Source: Roseovarius sp. MMSF_3350 (GTDB lineage: Bacteria; Pseudomonadota; Alphaproteobacteria; Rhodobacterales; Rhodobacteraceae). Taken from it: a DNA stretch of 64,000 bases. Below, piece after piece: positions 8,519 through 17,052 of the stretch. A model generated the notes under the pieces. It saw only the letters and a list, made by a program, of their open reading frames with translations. It searched no databases and was not told the DNA's origin. The stretch is taken from assembly GCF_030733425.1 (NCBI RefSeq), contig NZ_JASHIZ010000021.1, forward strand, positions 21,482-85,481, read 5' to 3'. Both the position numbers and the translations under genes were made by a program. The stretch's first letter is position 1, and each line of letters starts with the position of its first letter.

Positions 8519-9205
8519 ATGGCGTCTATTTCCCCCATCCCCAAGGAACCGATGGTCGCTCAGGCGCTTCCCGCAACCTGCCTGAACGGCGGTCGGCGCG
8601 GCGACTGCTTTGACGTGCTTATCCTCGACGACGATCCGTTCGATCAAAAGAGGCTGGCGCGCACGCTGGACGCCACCGGAATGCCCGTGAGCGCGGTCAG
8701 CGCCGCAACGATCGGCGAATTCGGCGCGGCCCTTGACGCCGGCAGTTTCGATGTCGTCCTGATCGACTATATGCTGCCGGACAGCGATGGTCTGACGGCG
8801 CAGAAAATGGTGCAGAGCCACCCGACGAACTTTGCCGCCGCGGTGGTGATGATGTCGAACCGGATGCGCACCGACGTGGCGATCGAGTCGATCAAGCAGG
8901 GGTCGCTGGATTGTCTCGACAAGGGCGAGTTGAACACCGACAAGCTGCGCGAACTGATGATGGCGTCGGTCAAGGTGCTGGCGGAAACCTCCCGGCACTG
9001 GATCGGCGAACTTCTGGCGCAGCAGCGGACGCTGATCGCGCAGGATGTCGCCAAGCTTGTACGCGACGAGATGGAGTTCGGGCGTTTGATCGACACGATC
9101 GACAAGCGCATCCTGGACATGCTGGCGGCACGCGGGCTGACCCTGGCGGACCGTTGGGATGCCGAGGGTGTCCTGGACCCGGACCCGCCCTTCGCGTTTC
9201 GCTAG
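8519..9205 (+). CDS. Stand-alone response regulator with uncharacterised C-terminal region
   Basis: 228 residues. A receiver domain (about 32-150) carries the acidic triad LDDD, phospho-acceptor Asp83 in LIDYMLPDSDG, and lysine in CLDKGE. The remaining 80 residues are helical and match no output domain that I recognise: no helix-turn-helix, GGDEF or EAL motif is visible. It may work by protein contacts. It is transcribed divergently from the soluble kinase at 7592-8314 with a 204-bp shared intergenic region. Confidence 0.75.
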   Translation: MASISPIPKEPMVAQALPATCLNGGRRGDCFDVLILDDDPFDQKRLARTLDATGMPVSAVSAATIGEFGAALDAGSFDVVLIDYMLPDSDGLTAQKMVQSHPTNFAAAVVMMSNRMRTDVAIESIKQGSLDCLDKGELNTDKLRELMMASVKVLAETSRHWIGELLAQQRTLIAQDVAKLVRDEMEFGRLIDTIDKRILDMLAARGLTLADRWDAEGVLDPDPPFAFR

Positions 9206-9286
9206 ATCTGTCGCGGGCAGACACCCGTTGCCAAGCTGCCCTTGGTCGGCAAGACTGTCCCCCGGTAATCGCGACGGAGGAAGATC

Positions 9287-9847
9287 ATGGCTGCAAACGA
9301 ACCACCGGTGTGTGATTTCAATTGGCCCGCCCCGGATTTCCGGCTGCCGGCCACCGACGGACGGACCTACACCTGGGACGAGATTGCGGGTCCGCGCGGC
9401 ACTCTGATCATGTTCATCTGCAATCACTGTCCCTACGTTCTGGCGGTGCTGGACAGGATCGTGCGCGACGCGAAGGACTTGCAGGACCTTGGCATCGGGG
9501 TCGCGGCAATCTGCTCCAACGACGCCAAGACCTATCCTGACGACAGTTTCGAGAACATGATCAAGTTGGCCGAGAAGGCCGGCCTGCCGTTTCCCTATCT
9601 GCATGACGAGGATCAGTCGGTGGCACGGGCCTATCACGCCGCCTGCACGCCGGATTTCTTTGGCTTCGACGCGGACGGCGGGCTGCAATATCGCGGGCGG
9701 CTGGACGCATCGCGCATGAAACCCGCGCCCAAGGACGCGCCGCGCGAACTTTTTGACGCGATGAAGCAGGTGGCGGAAACCGGCGAAGGACCGCGCGATC
9801 AGGTCGCCTCGGTCGGGTGCTCGATCAAATGGAAACCGGCGGCGTAA
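9287..9847 (+). CDS. Thioredoxin-fold AhpC/TSA-type redoxin
   Basis: 186 residues, no signal peptide. It belongs to the redoxin group with FICNHCPYV around residues 44-52 (CxxC motif CNHC), preceded by the typical PAPDFRLPATDG. The spacing VLDRIVRDAKDLQDLGIGVAAICSN and the cis-proline region ACTPDFFGFD fit the thioredoxin fold. The function is probably cytoplasmic thiol redox chemistry; the exact substrate is unknown. It starts after GGAGGAAGATC. It sits next to the sox region but upstream of the candidate SoxR box, so it may not belong to that regulon. Confidence 0.8.
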   Translation: MAANEPPVCDFNWPAPDFRLPATDGRTYTWDEIAGPRGTLIMFICNHCPYVLAVLDRIVRDAKDLQDLGIGVAAICSNDAKTYPDDSFENMIKLAEKAGLPFPYLHDEDQSVARAYHAACTPDFFGFDADGGLQYRGRLDASRMKPAPKDAPRELFDAMKQVAETGEGPRDQVASVGCSIKWKPAA

Positions 9848-9883
9848 GGGACGACGCTTGCGCGGCTCGAAACATTCTCACAT

Positions 9884-9899
9884 ATTCCTATAAGAGAAT
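9884..9899. promoter_or_regulatory. Candidate SoxR (BigR/SqrR-type) operator before the MBL-fold gene
   Basis: Exact ATTC-N8-GAAT, the pattern described for the sulfide-responsive repressors SqrR/BigR, located 16 bp upstream of the ATG at 9916. Another exact copy precedes soxX. Confidence 0.65.
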
Positions 9900-9915
9900 T
9901 TTCGGGAGGGATACC

Positions 9916-10830
9916 ATGCGATTGACCCGACGCCGCCTGATGGCGACCGCTGCGGCCCTACCGCTTGCCGCAGCCTTGCCGCGCTGGAGCCTTGCGGAGA
10001 TGTCGCTGGGCGATGCGACAGTCACGACCGTCAGCGACGGCAACCTGGTGCTGCCGGGCGACTTCGTCTTCGAGCCGATGCCGCAGGACAAGCTGCTGCC
10101 GATCCTCGAGGCCACCGGCCAGAGCCGCGACGAACTGCGCCCCGAATGCAACCTGACGCTTTACCGCGATGGTACCAATACAGTGTTGTTCGATGCCGGC
10201 GCAGGGCCGAACTTCATGCCAAGCGCGGGCGAGTTGCCGGCCAGCCTCGATGCCGCCGGACTTGCGCCCGAGGACATCACGCACGTGGTATTCACCCATG
10301 CGCATCCCGATCACATCTGGGGGGTCCTGGATGATTTCGGAGACCTTCTTTTCCCGCAAGCGGTGCACATGATGGGCCGTGCGGAGTGGGATTACTGGTG
10401 GGACCCCGAAACCGTGAACACGATCGGCAAGGCGCGCGCCGCGTTCGCCGTGGGCGCGAAGAACCGGATGGAGGCGATCGAGGATCTGGTCGAGCTTTTC
10501 GATGATGGCGAGGAGGTGCTGCCGGGTATCGCCGCCGTTTCGACGCCCGGCCACACGCCCGGCCACATGAGTTTCGAGCTGCGCCGCGGGTCTGAGGCGG
10601 CGATGGTCGTTGGCGATGCGATCGTCAATCATCACGTGGCCTTCGCCCGGCCCGAATGGCCCAGCGGATCGGACCAGAACCCGCAGCAGGCGGTGGCGAC
10701 CCGCAAGGCCCTGCTGGATCGGCTGGTTGCCGATGACATGACCCTGATAGGGTTTCACCTGCCGGAGGGCGGCGTCGGCCGGGCCGAGGCGACCGAATCC
10801 GGGTATCGGTTCGTCGGAATGGACGTATGA
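9916..10830 (+). CDS. Exported metallo-beta-lactamase-fold hydrolase, sox-associated
   Basis: 304 residues from the ATG at 9916 after GGGAGGGATACC. A twin-arginine signal (RRRLMATAAALPLAAALP, cleavage about residue 27) sends it to the periplasm. The metallo-beta-lactamase fold is shown by THAHPDH at about 128-134, followed by downstream metal ligands in STPGHTPGH and VGDAIVNHH. In Paracoccus, sox loci end in genes for related metal-hydrolase-fold proteins (SoxH), but I cannot assign the identity. The candidate SoxR operator immediately upstream supports a role in sulfur compound metabolism. Confidence 0.8.
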   Translation: MRLTRRRLMATAAALPLAAALPRWSLAEMSLGDATVTTVSDGNLVLPGDFVFEPMPQDKLLPILEATGQSRDELRPECNLTLYRDGTNTVLFDAGAGPNFMPSAGELPASLDAAGLAPEDITHVVFTHAHPDHIWGVLDDFGDLLFPQAVHMMGRAEWDYWWDPETVNTIGKARAAFAVGAKNRMEAIEDLVELFDDGEEVLPGIAAVSTPGHTPGHMSFELRRGSEAAMVVGDAIVNHHVAFARPEWPSGSDQNPQQAVATRKALLDRLVADDMTLIGFHLPEGGVGRAEATESGYRFVGMDV

Positions 10831-10857
10831 GACACCCCGGCGGCGTCGAGACCGGCT

Positions 10858-11904
10858 TTACTCGGCGGGAACGGCGGCCCCGCGCGGCAAGAGGACAGCG
10901 CGCGCCGCGACCGCGCCCAGCACGATGAAGCCAAGCGCCAGCAGGGCGGCGATGCTGAGGTTCGCCCCGCCGCTGAGGCCCGCGCCGATGGTGCAGCCCC
11001 CGGCCAGCACGCCGCCGAAGCCCATGAGTACCGCGCCGGCGCTGTAGCGCAGCGTCTGCACGGGGGACGAAAAGCTTTGCAGGGCAAGCTCGCCGCGCGA
11101 GGCGGCGCTGAGGAAGCTGCCGACGATGACCCCGCCGATCACACCGACGCCGAACCCCGCGGGCACGGCGGTGGAGGCGATGGCGTAAAAGAGCGTGTCG
11201 GTCCAGGGCAGGGTGAAGGCCATCGACTGTGCCGGCAGCGGATCGAATTCATCGAGCAGAAGGACGGAGGTTCCGGCCCATCCCGCGACGACGACAAGAC
11301 CGATCACCGCGCCCATGGCAAGATGCAGCACGCGCGCGCCGGAGCGGTGCGCAAGCCACACGGCGAAAGCGAGAAGTGCCAGTGCAATCGCCGGCGCCAT
11401 GCCGGGAATGCCGGCAAGGCTGCCGATGCCGAAATCATACTGGACCGCGCCGAGCGACGTGCGGACAGGGGCCAGAACACCCTTGAGCGTTGCGTGCGCG
11501 ACGATGGCAAAGAGCGCGATGACGCTGACCGCCCGCAGGTTGCCCGTACCGGCCAGAACCGTAAGGCGCGACATGCAGCCCCGCGTCAGCACCATGCCGA
11601 TGCCGAAGGCCAGCCCGCCCAGCGCAATCGCGGCGACCGGCACGCTGCTGGAGAGGTAACGATGGTCGCCAAGCTCGACGAGGCCAATGCCACCGGCCAC
11701 GGCCGCCCCGCCGATCGCCACGGCAAGCGCGACCAGCCAGACCGAGAGGGCAGAGTGGTCCATGCCGTCATCGCCTGCCACGGCACGCCGCAGGCAGAAG
11801 CGCGAAATCTGGGCGGCAACGCCGAAAACGAGGCCCAGAAGCGCGCCCAGCAGAAGATGCAGGGTTTGCGCGGGCAGATCGAATGGCAGGGAGTCAAGCA
11901 GCAT
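10858..11904 (-). CDS. soxT: YeeE/YedE-family sulfur compound transporter (SoxT-like)
   Basis: 348 residues with about nine membrane segments and two pseudo-repeats. It belongs to the YeeE/YedE family, whose characterised member imports thiosulfate through conserved cysteines. The matching cysteines are visible in SRFCLRRA (about residue 36), TRGCMSRL (about 109) and AGGCTIGAG (near the C-terminus). It is downstream of hemA on the same strand, separated by 207 bp with competing hairpins. A second family member (24624-25679) closes the other side of the sox region, so the locus has two candidate transporters for thiosulfate or a related sulfur species. Confidence 0.82.
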   Translation of the reverse strand: MLLDSLPFDLPAQTLHLLLGALLGLVFGVAAQISRFCLRRAVAGDDGMDHSALSVWLVALAVAIGGAAVAGGIGLVELGDHRYLSSSVPVAAIALGGLAFGIGMVLTRGCMSRLTVLAGTGNLRAVSVIALFAIVAHATLKGVLAPVRTSLGAVQYDFGIGSLAGIPGMAPAIALALLAFAVWLAHRSGARVLHLAMGAVIGLVVVAGWAGTSVLLLDEFDPLPAQSMAFTLPWTDTLFYAIASTAVPAGFGVGVIGGVIVGSFLSAASRGELALQSFSSPVQTLRYSAGAVLMGFGGVLAGGCTIGAGLSGGANLSIAALLALGFIVLGAVAARAVLLPRGAAVPAE

Positions 11905-11985
11905 CGGTCACGTCCTGATTCAGGTAATCCGTCCTTATCTGGTGCGTTTCCGCGCGAGTCAAAACCCCGAGGTGAGAGTATTGTT

Positions 11986-12038
11986 CCGCGTTGCAGGGCA
12001 GATTTGAAACAACGTTCCGCAACGCGGACAGCGTTGCG
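11986..12038 (-). promoter_or_regulatory. Mutually exclusive hairpins between hemA and soxT-like gene
   Basis: Arm 12019-12027 (GCAACGCGG) can pair perfectly with 11986-11994 (CCGCGTTGC), while the overlapping arm 12018-12025 (CGCAACGC) can pair perfectly with 12031-12038 (GCGTTGCG). The two stems cannot form together. This resembles an attenuator or regulated leader for the downstream transporter gene. No other gene is visible in 11905-12111. Confidence 0.4.
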
Positions 12039-12111
12039 ACGCGGTACCGTCAGGAAGCGGACCGGCGAAACGAATTTTCCTATTTTCTGCGTTGGCAGAA
12101 TATTTTTCCGC

Positions 12112-13329
12112 TTACTGCGCCGCGATGGGCAGCCGGGCAAGCTGGCACTGTGCCCAGAGATTTTCGAGGGCGCCGATCAGCCGATCCACATCCTCGGCGG
12201 AGTGAACCGGCGACGGGGTAATGCGCAGCCGTTCGGTGCCCTTGGGCACGGTGGGATAGTTTATCGGCTGGATGTAGATGCCGTGATCGCGCATCAGCAC
12301 GTCCGAGATGTATTTGCACTTGACCGGGTCGCCCACCATCACCGGAATGATGTGGCTGGGGTTCTCGATATGCGGCAGGCCTATCGCGTCGAGCCGGGCG
12401 CGGACCTCGGAAACGCGGGCCTGTTGCTGGCTGCGTTTCTCGCTGCTGTGCTTGAGATGGCGCACGGCGGCCGCGGCACCGGCGGCGACGCAGGGCGGCA
12501 GGGCGGTTGTGAAAATGAAGCCAGAGGCAAAGGAGCGGACGAAGTCGCACAGCTCGGTCGAGGCGGCGATGTAACCGCCCATGACGCCGAACGCCTTACC
12601 CAGCGTGCCTTCGATCACGGTCAGGCGGTCCATCAGCCCCTCACGCTCGGCAATGCCGCCGCCGCGCGGGCCGTAAAGGCCGACCGCGTGCACCTCGTCG
12701 AGATAGGTCATGGCGCCGTATTTATCCGCCAGATCGCAGATCTCCCTGATCGGGGCGATGTCGCCGTCCATGGAATAGACGCTCTCGAAGGCGATCAGTT
12801 TGGGGGCGTTGGCGGGAAGCGCCGCCAGCTTGGCCTCGAGATCGGCGAGGTCGTTGTGTTGCCAGATCACCTTTTGCGCACGGGAGTGGCGGATGCCTTC
12901 GATCATTGAGGCGTGGTTGAGCGCATCGGACAGCACCACCAGCCCCGGAATTCGCGAGGCCAGCGTGCCCAGCGCGGCCCAGTTCGAGACATAGCCAGAG
13001 GTGAAGAGCAGCGCGCTTTCCTTGCCGTGCAGGTCGGCCAGTTCGGCCTCGAGCTGCACATGGGCGTGGGTGGTGCCGGAAATGTTGCGCGTGCCGCCCG
13101 CACCCGCGCCGGTGGTGTCGAGGGCGTCGTGCATGGCATCGAGCACGACCGGGTGCTGGCCCATGCCGAGGTAATCGTTCGAACACCAGACCGTCACATT
13201 CTCGGGGCCGTTATAACAATTCGCCTGCGGAAACTGCCCGCGCCGCCGCTCGAGTTCGGCAAATTCGCGATAGTTGCCTTCGGCCCGTAGCGCATCGAGT
13301 TCGGAGCGGAAAAATTCCTGGTAGTTCAT
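12112..13329 (-). CDS. hemA: 5-Aminolevulinate synthase
   Basis: 405 residues, the normal length. A PLP enzyme condensing glycine and succinyl-CoA to 5-aminolevulinate, the first step of heme synthesis in alphaproteobacteria. Recognisable from [34 protein letters not shown], the glycine-rich [13 protein letters not shown], the PLP lysine in [15 protein letters not shown], and the C-terminal [10 protein letters not shown]. It is the last gene of the run from soxB to hemA and overlaps the stop of the DUF302 gene by one base. A copy here likely boosts heme supply for the c-type cytochromes SoxXA, SoxD and SoxE. Whether it is the only hemA of the genome cannot be judged. Confidence 0.93.
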   Translation of the reverse strand: MNYQEFFRSELDALRAEGNYREFAELERRRGQFPQANCYNGPENVTVWCSNDYLGMGQHPVVLDAMHDALDTTGAGAGGTRNISGTTHAHVQLEAELADLHGKESALLFTSGYVSNWAALGTLASRIPGLVVLSDALNHASMIEGIRHSRAQKVIWQHNDLADLEAKLAALPANAPKLIAFESVYSMDGDIAPIREICDLADKYGAMTYLDEVHAVGLYGPRGGGIAEREGLMDRLTVIEGTLGKAFGVMGGYIAASTELCDFVRSFASGFIFTTALPPCVAAGAAAAVRHLKHSSEKRSQQQARVSEVRARLDAIGLPHIENPSHIIPVMVGDPVKCKYISDVLMRDHGIYIQPINYPTVPKGTERLRITPSPVHSAEDVDRLIGALENLWAQCQLARLPIAAQ

Positions 13330-13760
13330 CAGTTCTCTGTCGCCTCTTTCACGATCTCGGCCAGGAGCGCCTCGACCTTTTCCATCGGACCATCGGGGTA
13401 ATCGCGGTAGCCTATCGTCACGGCGCCTTCGTCATCCTCGGCCACGAAGATGCCGTAGGGGCAGTGCGCGATGTTCATCGGGTCGGCCTCCATCACCTCG
13501 CGAGACAGGACGGCCGAGCAGAAGATGAAGATGTCCGCCTCCTTGAACAGCATCACGTCGCTGCCCACGTCCTCGCCCGTGCGGTTGAGCATTTCGCCCA
13601 CGTGGCTGACATAGTCGACCACGAGCCCCTGCCCCACGATCGCGGTTTCCACGGCGAAGGCCGCGTCGTCGAACGAGCCCTCAAAGGGCGTGGTGATCGG
13701 GGCTTCGGCATGGGCCGTTGTGGCAAAGGCCAGGGCCGCCGTCAGAATCACGGGTTTCAT
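13329..13760 (-). CDS. Exported DUF302-domain protein
   Basis: 143 residues from the ATG at 13760. A Sec signal peptide ([18 protein letters not shown], cleavage about residue 18) precedes a DUF302 domain: [29 protein letters not shown], then [38 protein letters not shown]. The fold resembles small ligand-binding domains, and the biochemical role is not known. Two cysteines (in FIFCSA and AHCPYG) could bind metal or form a disulfide in the periplasm. The gene ends on the hemA start and is preceded by a hairpin and a near-consensus FNR-type site. Confidence 0.75.
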   Translation of the reverse strand: MKPVILTAALAFATTAHAEAPITTPFEGSFDDAAFAVETAIVGQGLVVDYVSHVGEMLNRTGEDVGSDVMLFKEADIFIFCSAVLSREVMEADPMNIAHCPYGIFVAEDDEGAVTIGYRDYPDGPMEKVEALLAEIVKEATEN

Positions 13761-13804
13761 GGTGGGTCCTTCCAGATGTCGTGTGTAAATCGCACGCGGG
13801 CGAT

Positions 13805-13837
13805 GCCCCGGTCTTTGAGCGAGATCAAAGCCGGGGC
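13805..13837 (-). promoter_or_regulatory. Hairpin with embedded FnrL-type site upstream of DUF302-hemA
   Basis: Strong stem GCCCCGG(T)CTTTG/CAAAGCCGGGGC between soxF and the DUF302 gene. Its centre holds TTGAGCGAGATCAA (13815-13828), matching the FNR/FnrL consensus TTGAT-N4-ATCAA at 9 of 10 positions, 55-68 bp upstream of the DUF302 start. It could be a terminator for soxF, an oxygen-responsive operator, or both. FnrL control of hemA is established in Rhodobacter sphaeroides. Confidence 0.5.
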
Positions 13838-13848
13838 AATTGCGCGGG

Positions 13849-15114
13849 CTAGCCGAACATGTCGGTCGTGATGCCGGTGTACCAGCCTTCGGATTCTTCG
13901 TAGGTCGCCTTGCGCAGGGCGGAATCCTCGCCGGTTTCACTGATGAAGCTGTCGACCGAGGCGATCTTTTCCTCGGTGGGCTCGTAGGTGGCGCCGACCT
14001 TGACGCCGTCATCGGTGGCGATGAGCGACCAGCAGGTGTTCGAGTATTTCGCCGGGAACACCTTGGATCCGGTCAGCGCACCGCGCACGGCGTTGGCGCA
14101 GACCTTGGCCTGGCTGTTGGCAGAAAAGCCCGATTTGGGCATGTCGCCCTGTTCGGCGGCGTCGCCCAGCACGTAGACATCAGCGTCGGACCGGGCGGAC
14201 ATGTCGGCAGGGTTCACCGGTGCCCAGTTGCCATCGGTCACGCCCGCCATTTCCGCGATACGGCCCGCCTTTTGTGCGGGGATGACGTTGCAGACATCGA
14301 CCTGGGTTTCCTCTCCGTCGATGGTGACGGTCATGTTCGCCGGGTCGACCGAGACGTTGCCGCCGCCGAATTCCTCGCCGATCCAGTCGATCACGCCCGG
14401 GTAATGCTTGTTCCAGCCTTCCTGGAACAGCGCCATCTTCGAGAATTGCGGCTTGGGGTCGGCCACGATGATCTTGGCGGTGGGGTTATTTTCCTTCATG
14501 AAATGCGCGACCATCGAGACCCGCTCGTAGGGGCCCGGGGGGCAGCGGTAAGGGTTCGGGGGGGCGACCATGGCAAAGGTGCCGCCCTCGGGCATTGCCT
14601 CCAGTTGGGCGCGCAGCAGTTCGGACTGAGAGCCGGCCTTGTAGGCATGGGGCATGGCGTTCTGGGCCTCGACGCTCCAGCCTTCGACGGCGCCATCGAC
14701 AAAGTCGATGCCGGGGCTGAGGATCAGCTTGTCATAGGGCAGAGTGGTCCCGCTGGCGAGCGTCACGGTCTTGGCGTCCCGGTCGACGTCCACGGCCCAG
14801 TCGTGAAGGACGTTGATACCGGCCGCGGCGAGGTTGCCGTAGGTGTGGCCGATGTCGCTGATCTCCTTGAAACCGCCGAGGTAGAGGTTGGAGAAGAAGC
14901 AGGTGAAATAGGTGCGTGTCGGCTCCACGAGCGTCACGTCGATGGCGCCGTCGCTGTCCTTGGCGATGTAGCGTGCCGCGGTAGCGCCGCCGGCCCCGCC
15001 GCCGATCACGACGACACGCGGCTTGCCCGCGCCCTGCGCCAGAACCATGGGTGCCGCAAGCGTTGTCGCCATGGCTGCCGTCGTTCCGAGGAACGTCCGT
15101 CTGTCGAGTGTCAT
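13849..15114 (-). CDS. soxF: Sulfide dehydrogenase flavoprotein SoxF (FccB-like)
   Basis: 421 residues. A Tat-type signal (RRTFLGTTAAMATTLAAP) is followed by an FAD-binding Rossmann motif VVVIGGGAGGATAARYI near residue 35. It matches the flavocytochrome c sulfide dehydrogenase flavoprotein: redox-active cysteine regions in YFTCFFSN and NVIPAQKAGRIAEM, the second dinucleotide motif VYVLGDAAEQG, and a C-terminal FCSD-type domain (CWSLIATDDGVKVGATY). With SoxE it would oxidise sulfide in the periplasm. It follows soxE by 29 bp. Confidence 0.92.
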   Translation of the reverse strand: MTLDRRTFLGTTAAMATTLAAPMVLAQGAGKPRVVVIGGGAGGATAARYIAKDSDGAIDVTLVEPTRTYFTCFFSNLYLGGFKEISDIGHTYGNLAAAGINVLHDWAVDVDRDAKTVTLASGTTLPYDKLILSPGIDFVDGAVEGWSVEAQNAMPHAYKAGSQSELLRAQLEAMPEGGTFAMVAPPNPYRCPPGPYERVSMVAHFMKENNPTAKIIVADPKPQFSKMALFQEGWNKHYPGVIDWIGEEFGGGNVSVDPANMTVTIDGEETQVDVCNVIPAQKAGRIAEMAGVTDGNWAPVNPADMSARSDADVYVLGDAAEQGDMPKSGFSANSQAKVCANAVRGALTGSKVFPAKYSNTCWSLIATDDGVKVGATYEPTEEKIASVDSFISETGEDSALRKATYEESEGWYTGITTDMFG

Positions 15115-15143
15115 GTTTGGTCCTCCCTAGGGTAAATTTCTTT

Positions 15144-15863
15144 TTATTCTTTGGTCAGTTGGCCAAAATAGGCGGCCAGCGCGGCGATCTCCTCGTCGCT
15201 CAGGCGTCCGGCGACCATTTGCATCACCGGATGGTTGCGCTGCTTGTTCTTGTAGGCGTGCATTGCGACCACGAAATCTTCCTCCGGCCATTGCACGATA
15301 GACGGAATGCCATCGTTTGCGCCACCTGTCTGATGGCAGGCCACGCATTCGCCGCTGAGATATTCACCATACTCGGGGTCTCCCTTCAGCGCCAGAATCT
15401 CTGGGTCGAGGTCGTGATCCGTGCCCTGACTCGTCGGATCCGCCTCGGGGATGTCGCGGGGATTGTCCGAAAAGCCCCGCAGGTAGGCGATCAGGTCCAG
15501 GCGCTGTTGCGGGTCCTTGAGCCCGTCAAAGCTCATCCTTGTGCCCGAGACGAGCGCGGTGGGTTTCTCGAGATAGACGTCGAGGGTGTCGGCGTGCCAT
15601 TCCAGGCCGCCCGCGCCGGCGCGCTTGAAGCTTTCGGAATAGGCAAAGCCCTCTTGCGTGGCCGCCCGACGCCCGAAAAGGCCGTTGAGGTGCGGACCGA
15701 TGCCATGCTCGGCCCCTTTGCCCACCTCGTGGCAGTCGGAGCACGACTCGAAAACCTTTTTGCCGGCCTCCGGGTCGGCCTCTTCCGCCAGTGTGGCGGT
15801 GACGACGCAGGGCAGAACGCCTGCCGCCAGCGCGAAGGGCAGTGCGCGCGGACCGACCGTCAT
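15144..15863 (-). CDS. soxE: Diheme cytochrome c SoxE
   Basis: 239 residues with an N-terminal signal peptide (cleavage about residue 26). Two c-type heme sites are visible: CSDCH near residue 41, in a class I cytochrome c domain with GPHLNGLFGRRA, and CVACH near residue 175 in a second smaller domain. It is the cytochrome partner of the SoxF flavoprotein and passes electrons to the respiratory chain. It is 4 bp downstream of soxD. Confidence 0.9.
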   Translation of the reverse strand: MTVGPRALPFALAAGVLPCVVTATLAEEADPEAGKKVFESCSDCHEVGKGAEHGIGPHLNGLFGRRAATQEGFAYSESFKRAGAGGLEWHADTLDVYLEKPTALVSGTRMSFDGLKDPQQRLDLIAYLRGFSDNPRDIPEADPTSQGTDHDLDPEILALKGDPEYGEYLSGECVACHQTGGANDGIPSIVQWPEEDFVVAMHAYKNKQRNHPVMQMVAGRLSDEEIAALAAYFGQLTKE

Positions 15864-15867
15864 GGGG

Positions 15868-17052
15868 TCAGTCCCCGAAGCTTGACAGGTAGGCGATGAT
15901 GGCGTCGATGTCCTCTTGCTTCCTGAGACCGGCGAAACTCATCTTTGTGCCTTTCATATAGCTTTTGGGCGCGGCCAGGAATTCGGCCATGGAGGCTTCG
16001 TCCCAGACCCGGCCCTCGGCCGCGGCTTTTTCGAAGACGCTGGAATACGCGAAATCCTCGTGCCCGCCGATGGTCGCGCCCATGACGCCGTTCAGCATGG
16101 GGCCGACGCGGTTCCTGGCGCCCTTACCGACCATATGGCAGGCCTTGCATTTGCGGAAGACTTTTTCGCCGGCTGCGACCAGTTCGGGATCGGGGGCGGC
16201 GTCCTCGACGGCGCCGGGCGCGGCCGACTGGGGGGGCGCGGGATCGGCGGCGGCCATCTCGGCCCCTTCGGGAGCAGGGTCTGCGGCGGCTTCCTCATCG
16301 GCGCCCTCTACCTCCGGGGTCACGTCCAGGACCGAGGCGCGCATGGTGATCTCGACGCTGTCCTTGCAGCCTTGCATGCAGGGCTCGGTGCGCCAGATCG
16401 TGTACTCGGTTTCCGGCCTGTCATCGACGATGAAGCCGTCGGCGTTGGGCATCTCGAACGCGGCAAGGTTTTCGTGGCTAAGCTCGAAATCGTCTTCGAC
16501 GAGGTAGTTGGAATAGAGAATGTAGGCGGTGATGGCGTAGACCTCATCCGGAGACAAAGACTGCGCGTTGCCGAAGGGCATGGAGCGGTGCACGTAGTCC
16601 CAGACGGTCGACAGGTACGGCCAGTAGGAGCCGACGGTCTTGACCGGGTCCTTGTTGTCGAGCGTGTCGAAGCCGCCTGCCAGCACGGGCCAGTTGCCGA
16701 CGCCCTCGGCGAAGTCACCGTGGCAGACGGCGCAGACCTCGGCGAAGACCTGTTCGCCGGTGGCCACGTCACCGCGGCCTTCGGGCAGACCCTGGCCATC
16801 GGGGCGCACGTCGACGTCCCAAGCTGCGATCTCTTCGCCGAGGGCCTCGCGGCCCAGGCCGAAGCCGCCTTGGGGTGTTGCGGTGGAAGCGGTTTGTGCA
16901 GCGTCGGTCGAGGCGGCGTTGGCCTGTGACACGAGCGCGGGGGCGAACGAGGGGATGTCGACCACGAACTGGTCGGCCAGCATGTAGGCCATCGTCAGGA
17001 CGCCCGCGGCGCCACCGGCGGCGGGGGCGAATATTTTAAGAAACTTCGACAT
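15868..17052 (-). CDS. soxD: Diheme cytochrome c SoxD of sulfane dehydrogenase
   Basis: 394 residues from the ATG at 17052, which overlaps the soxC end by 17 bp. An N-terminal hydrophobic segment (about residues 12-30) serves for export or anchoring. The first heme domain has CAVCH at about residue 113; a proline/alanine-rich acidic linker (about 245-300) leads to the second heme domain with CKACH at about 313 and GPMLNGVMG. SoxD accepts electrons from the molybdenum subunit SoxC in the Sox(CD)2 complex, which raises electron yield per thiosulfate and avoids sulfur globule accumulation. Confidence 0.92.
   Translation of the reverse strand: MSKFLKIFAPAAGGAAGVLTMAYMLADQFVVDIPSFAPALVSQANAASTDAAQTASTATPQGGFGLGREALGEEIAAWDVDVRPDGQGLPEGRGDVATGEQVFAEVCAVCHGDFAEGVGNWPVLAGGFDTLDNKDPVKTVGSYWPYLSTVWDYVHRSMPFGNAQSLSPDEVYAITAYILYSNYLVEDDFELSHENLAAFEMPNADGFIVDDRPETEYTIWRTEPCMQGCKDSVEITMRASVLDVTPEVEGADEEAAADPAPEGAEMAAADPAPPQSAAPGAVEDAAPDPELVAAGEKVFRKCKACHMVGKGARNRVGPMLNGVMGATIGGHEDFAYSSVFEKAAAEGRVWDEASMAEFLAAPKSYMKGTKMSFAGLRKQEDIDAIIAYLSSFGD

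Noticed and set aside
8414..9688. 424-codon open frame on the minus strand
   Set aside because: Spans the receiver and redoxin genes on the other strand and their intergenic region; shadow frame.
13840..15135. 431-codon open frame on the plus strand
   Set aside because: Antisense to soxF, which has FAD motifs and a Tat signal.
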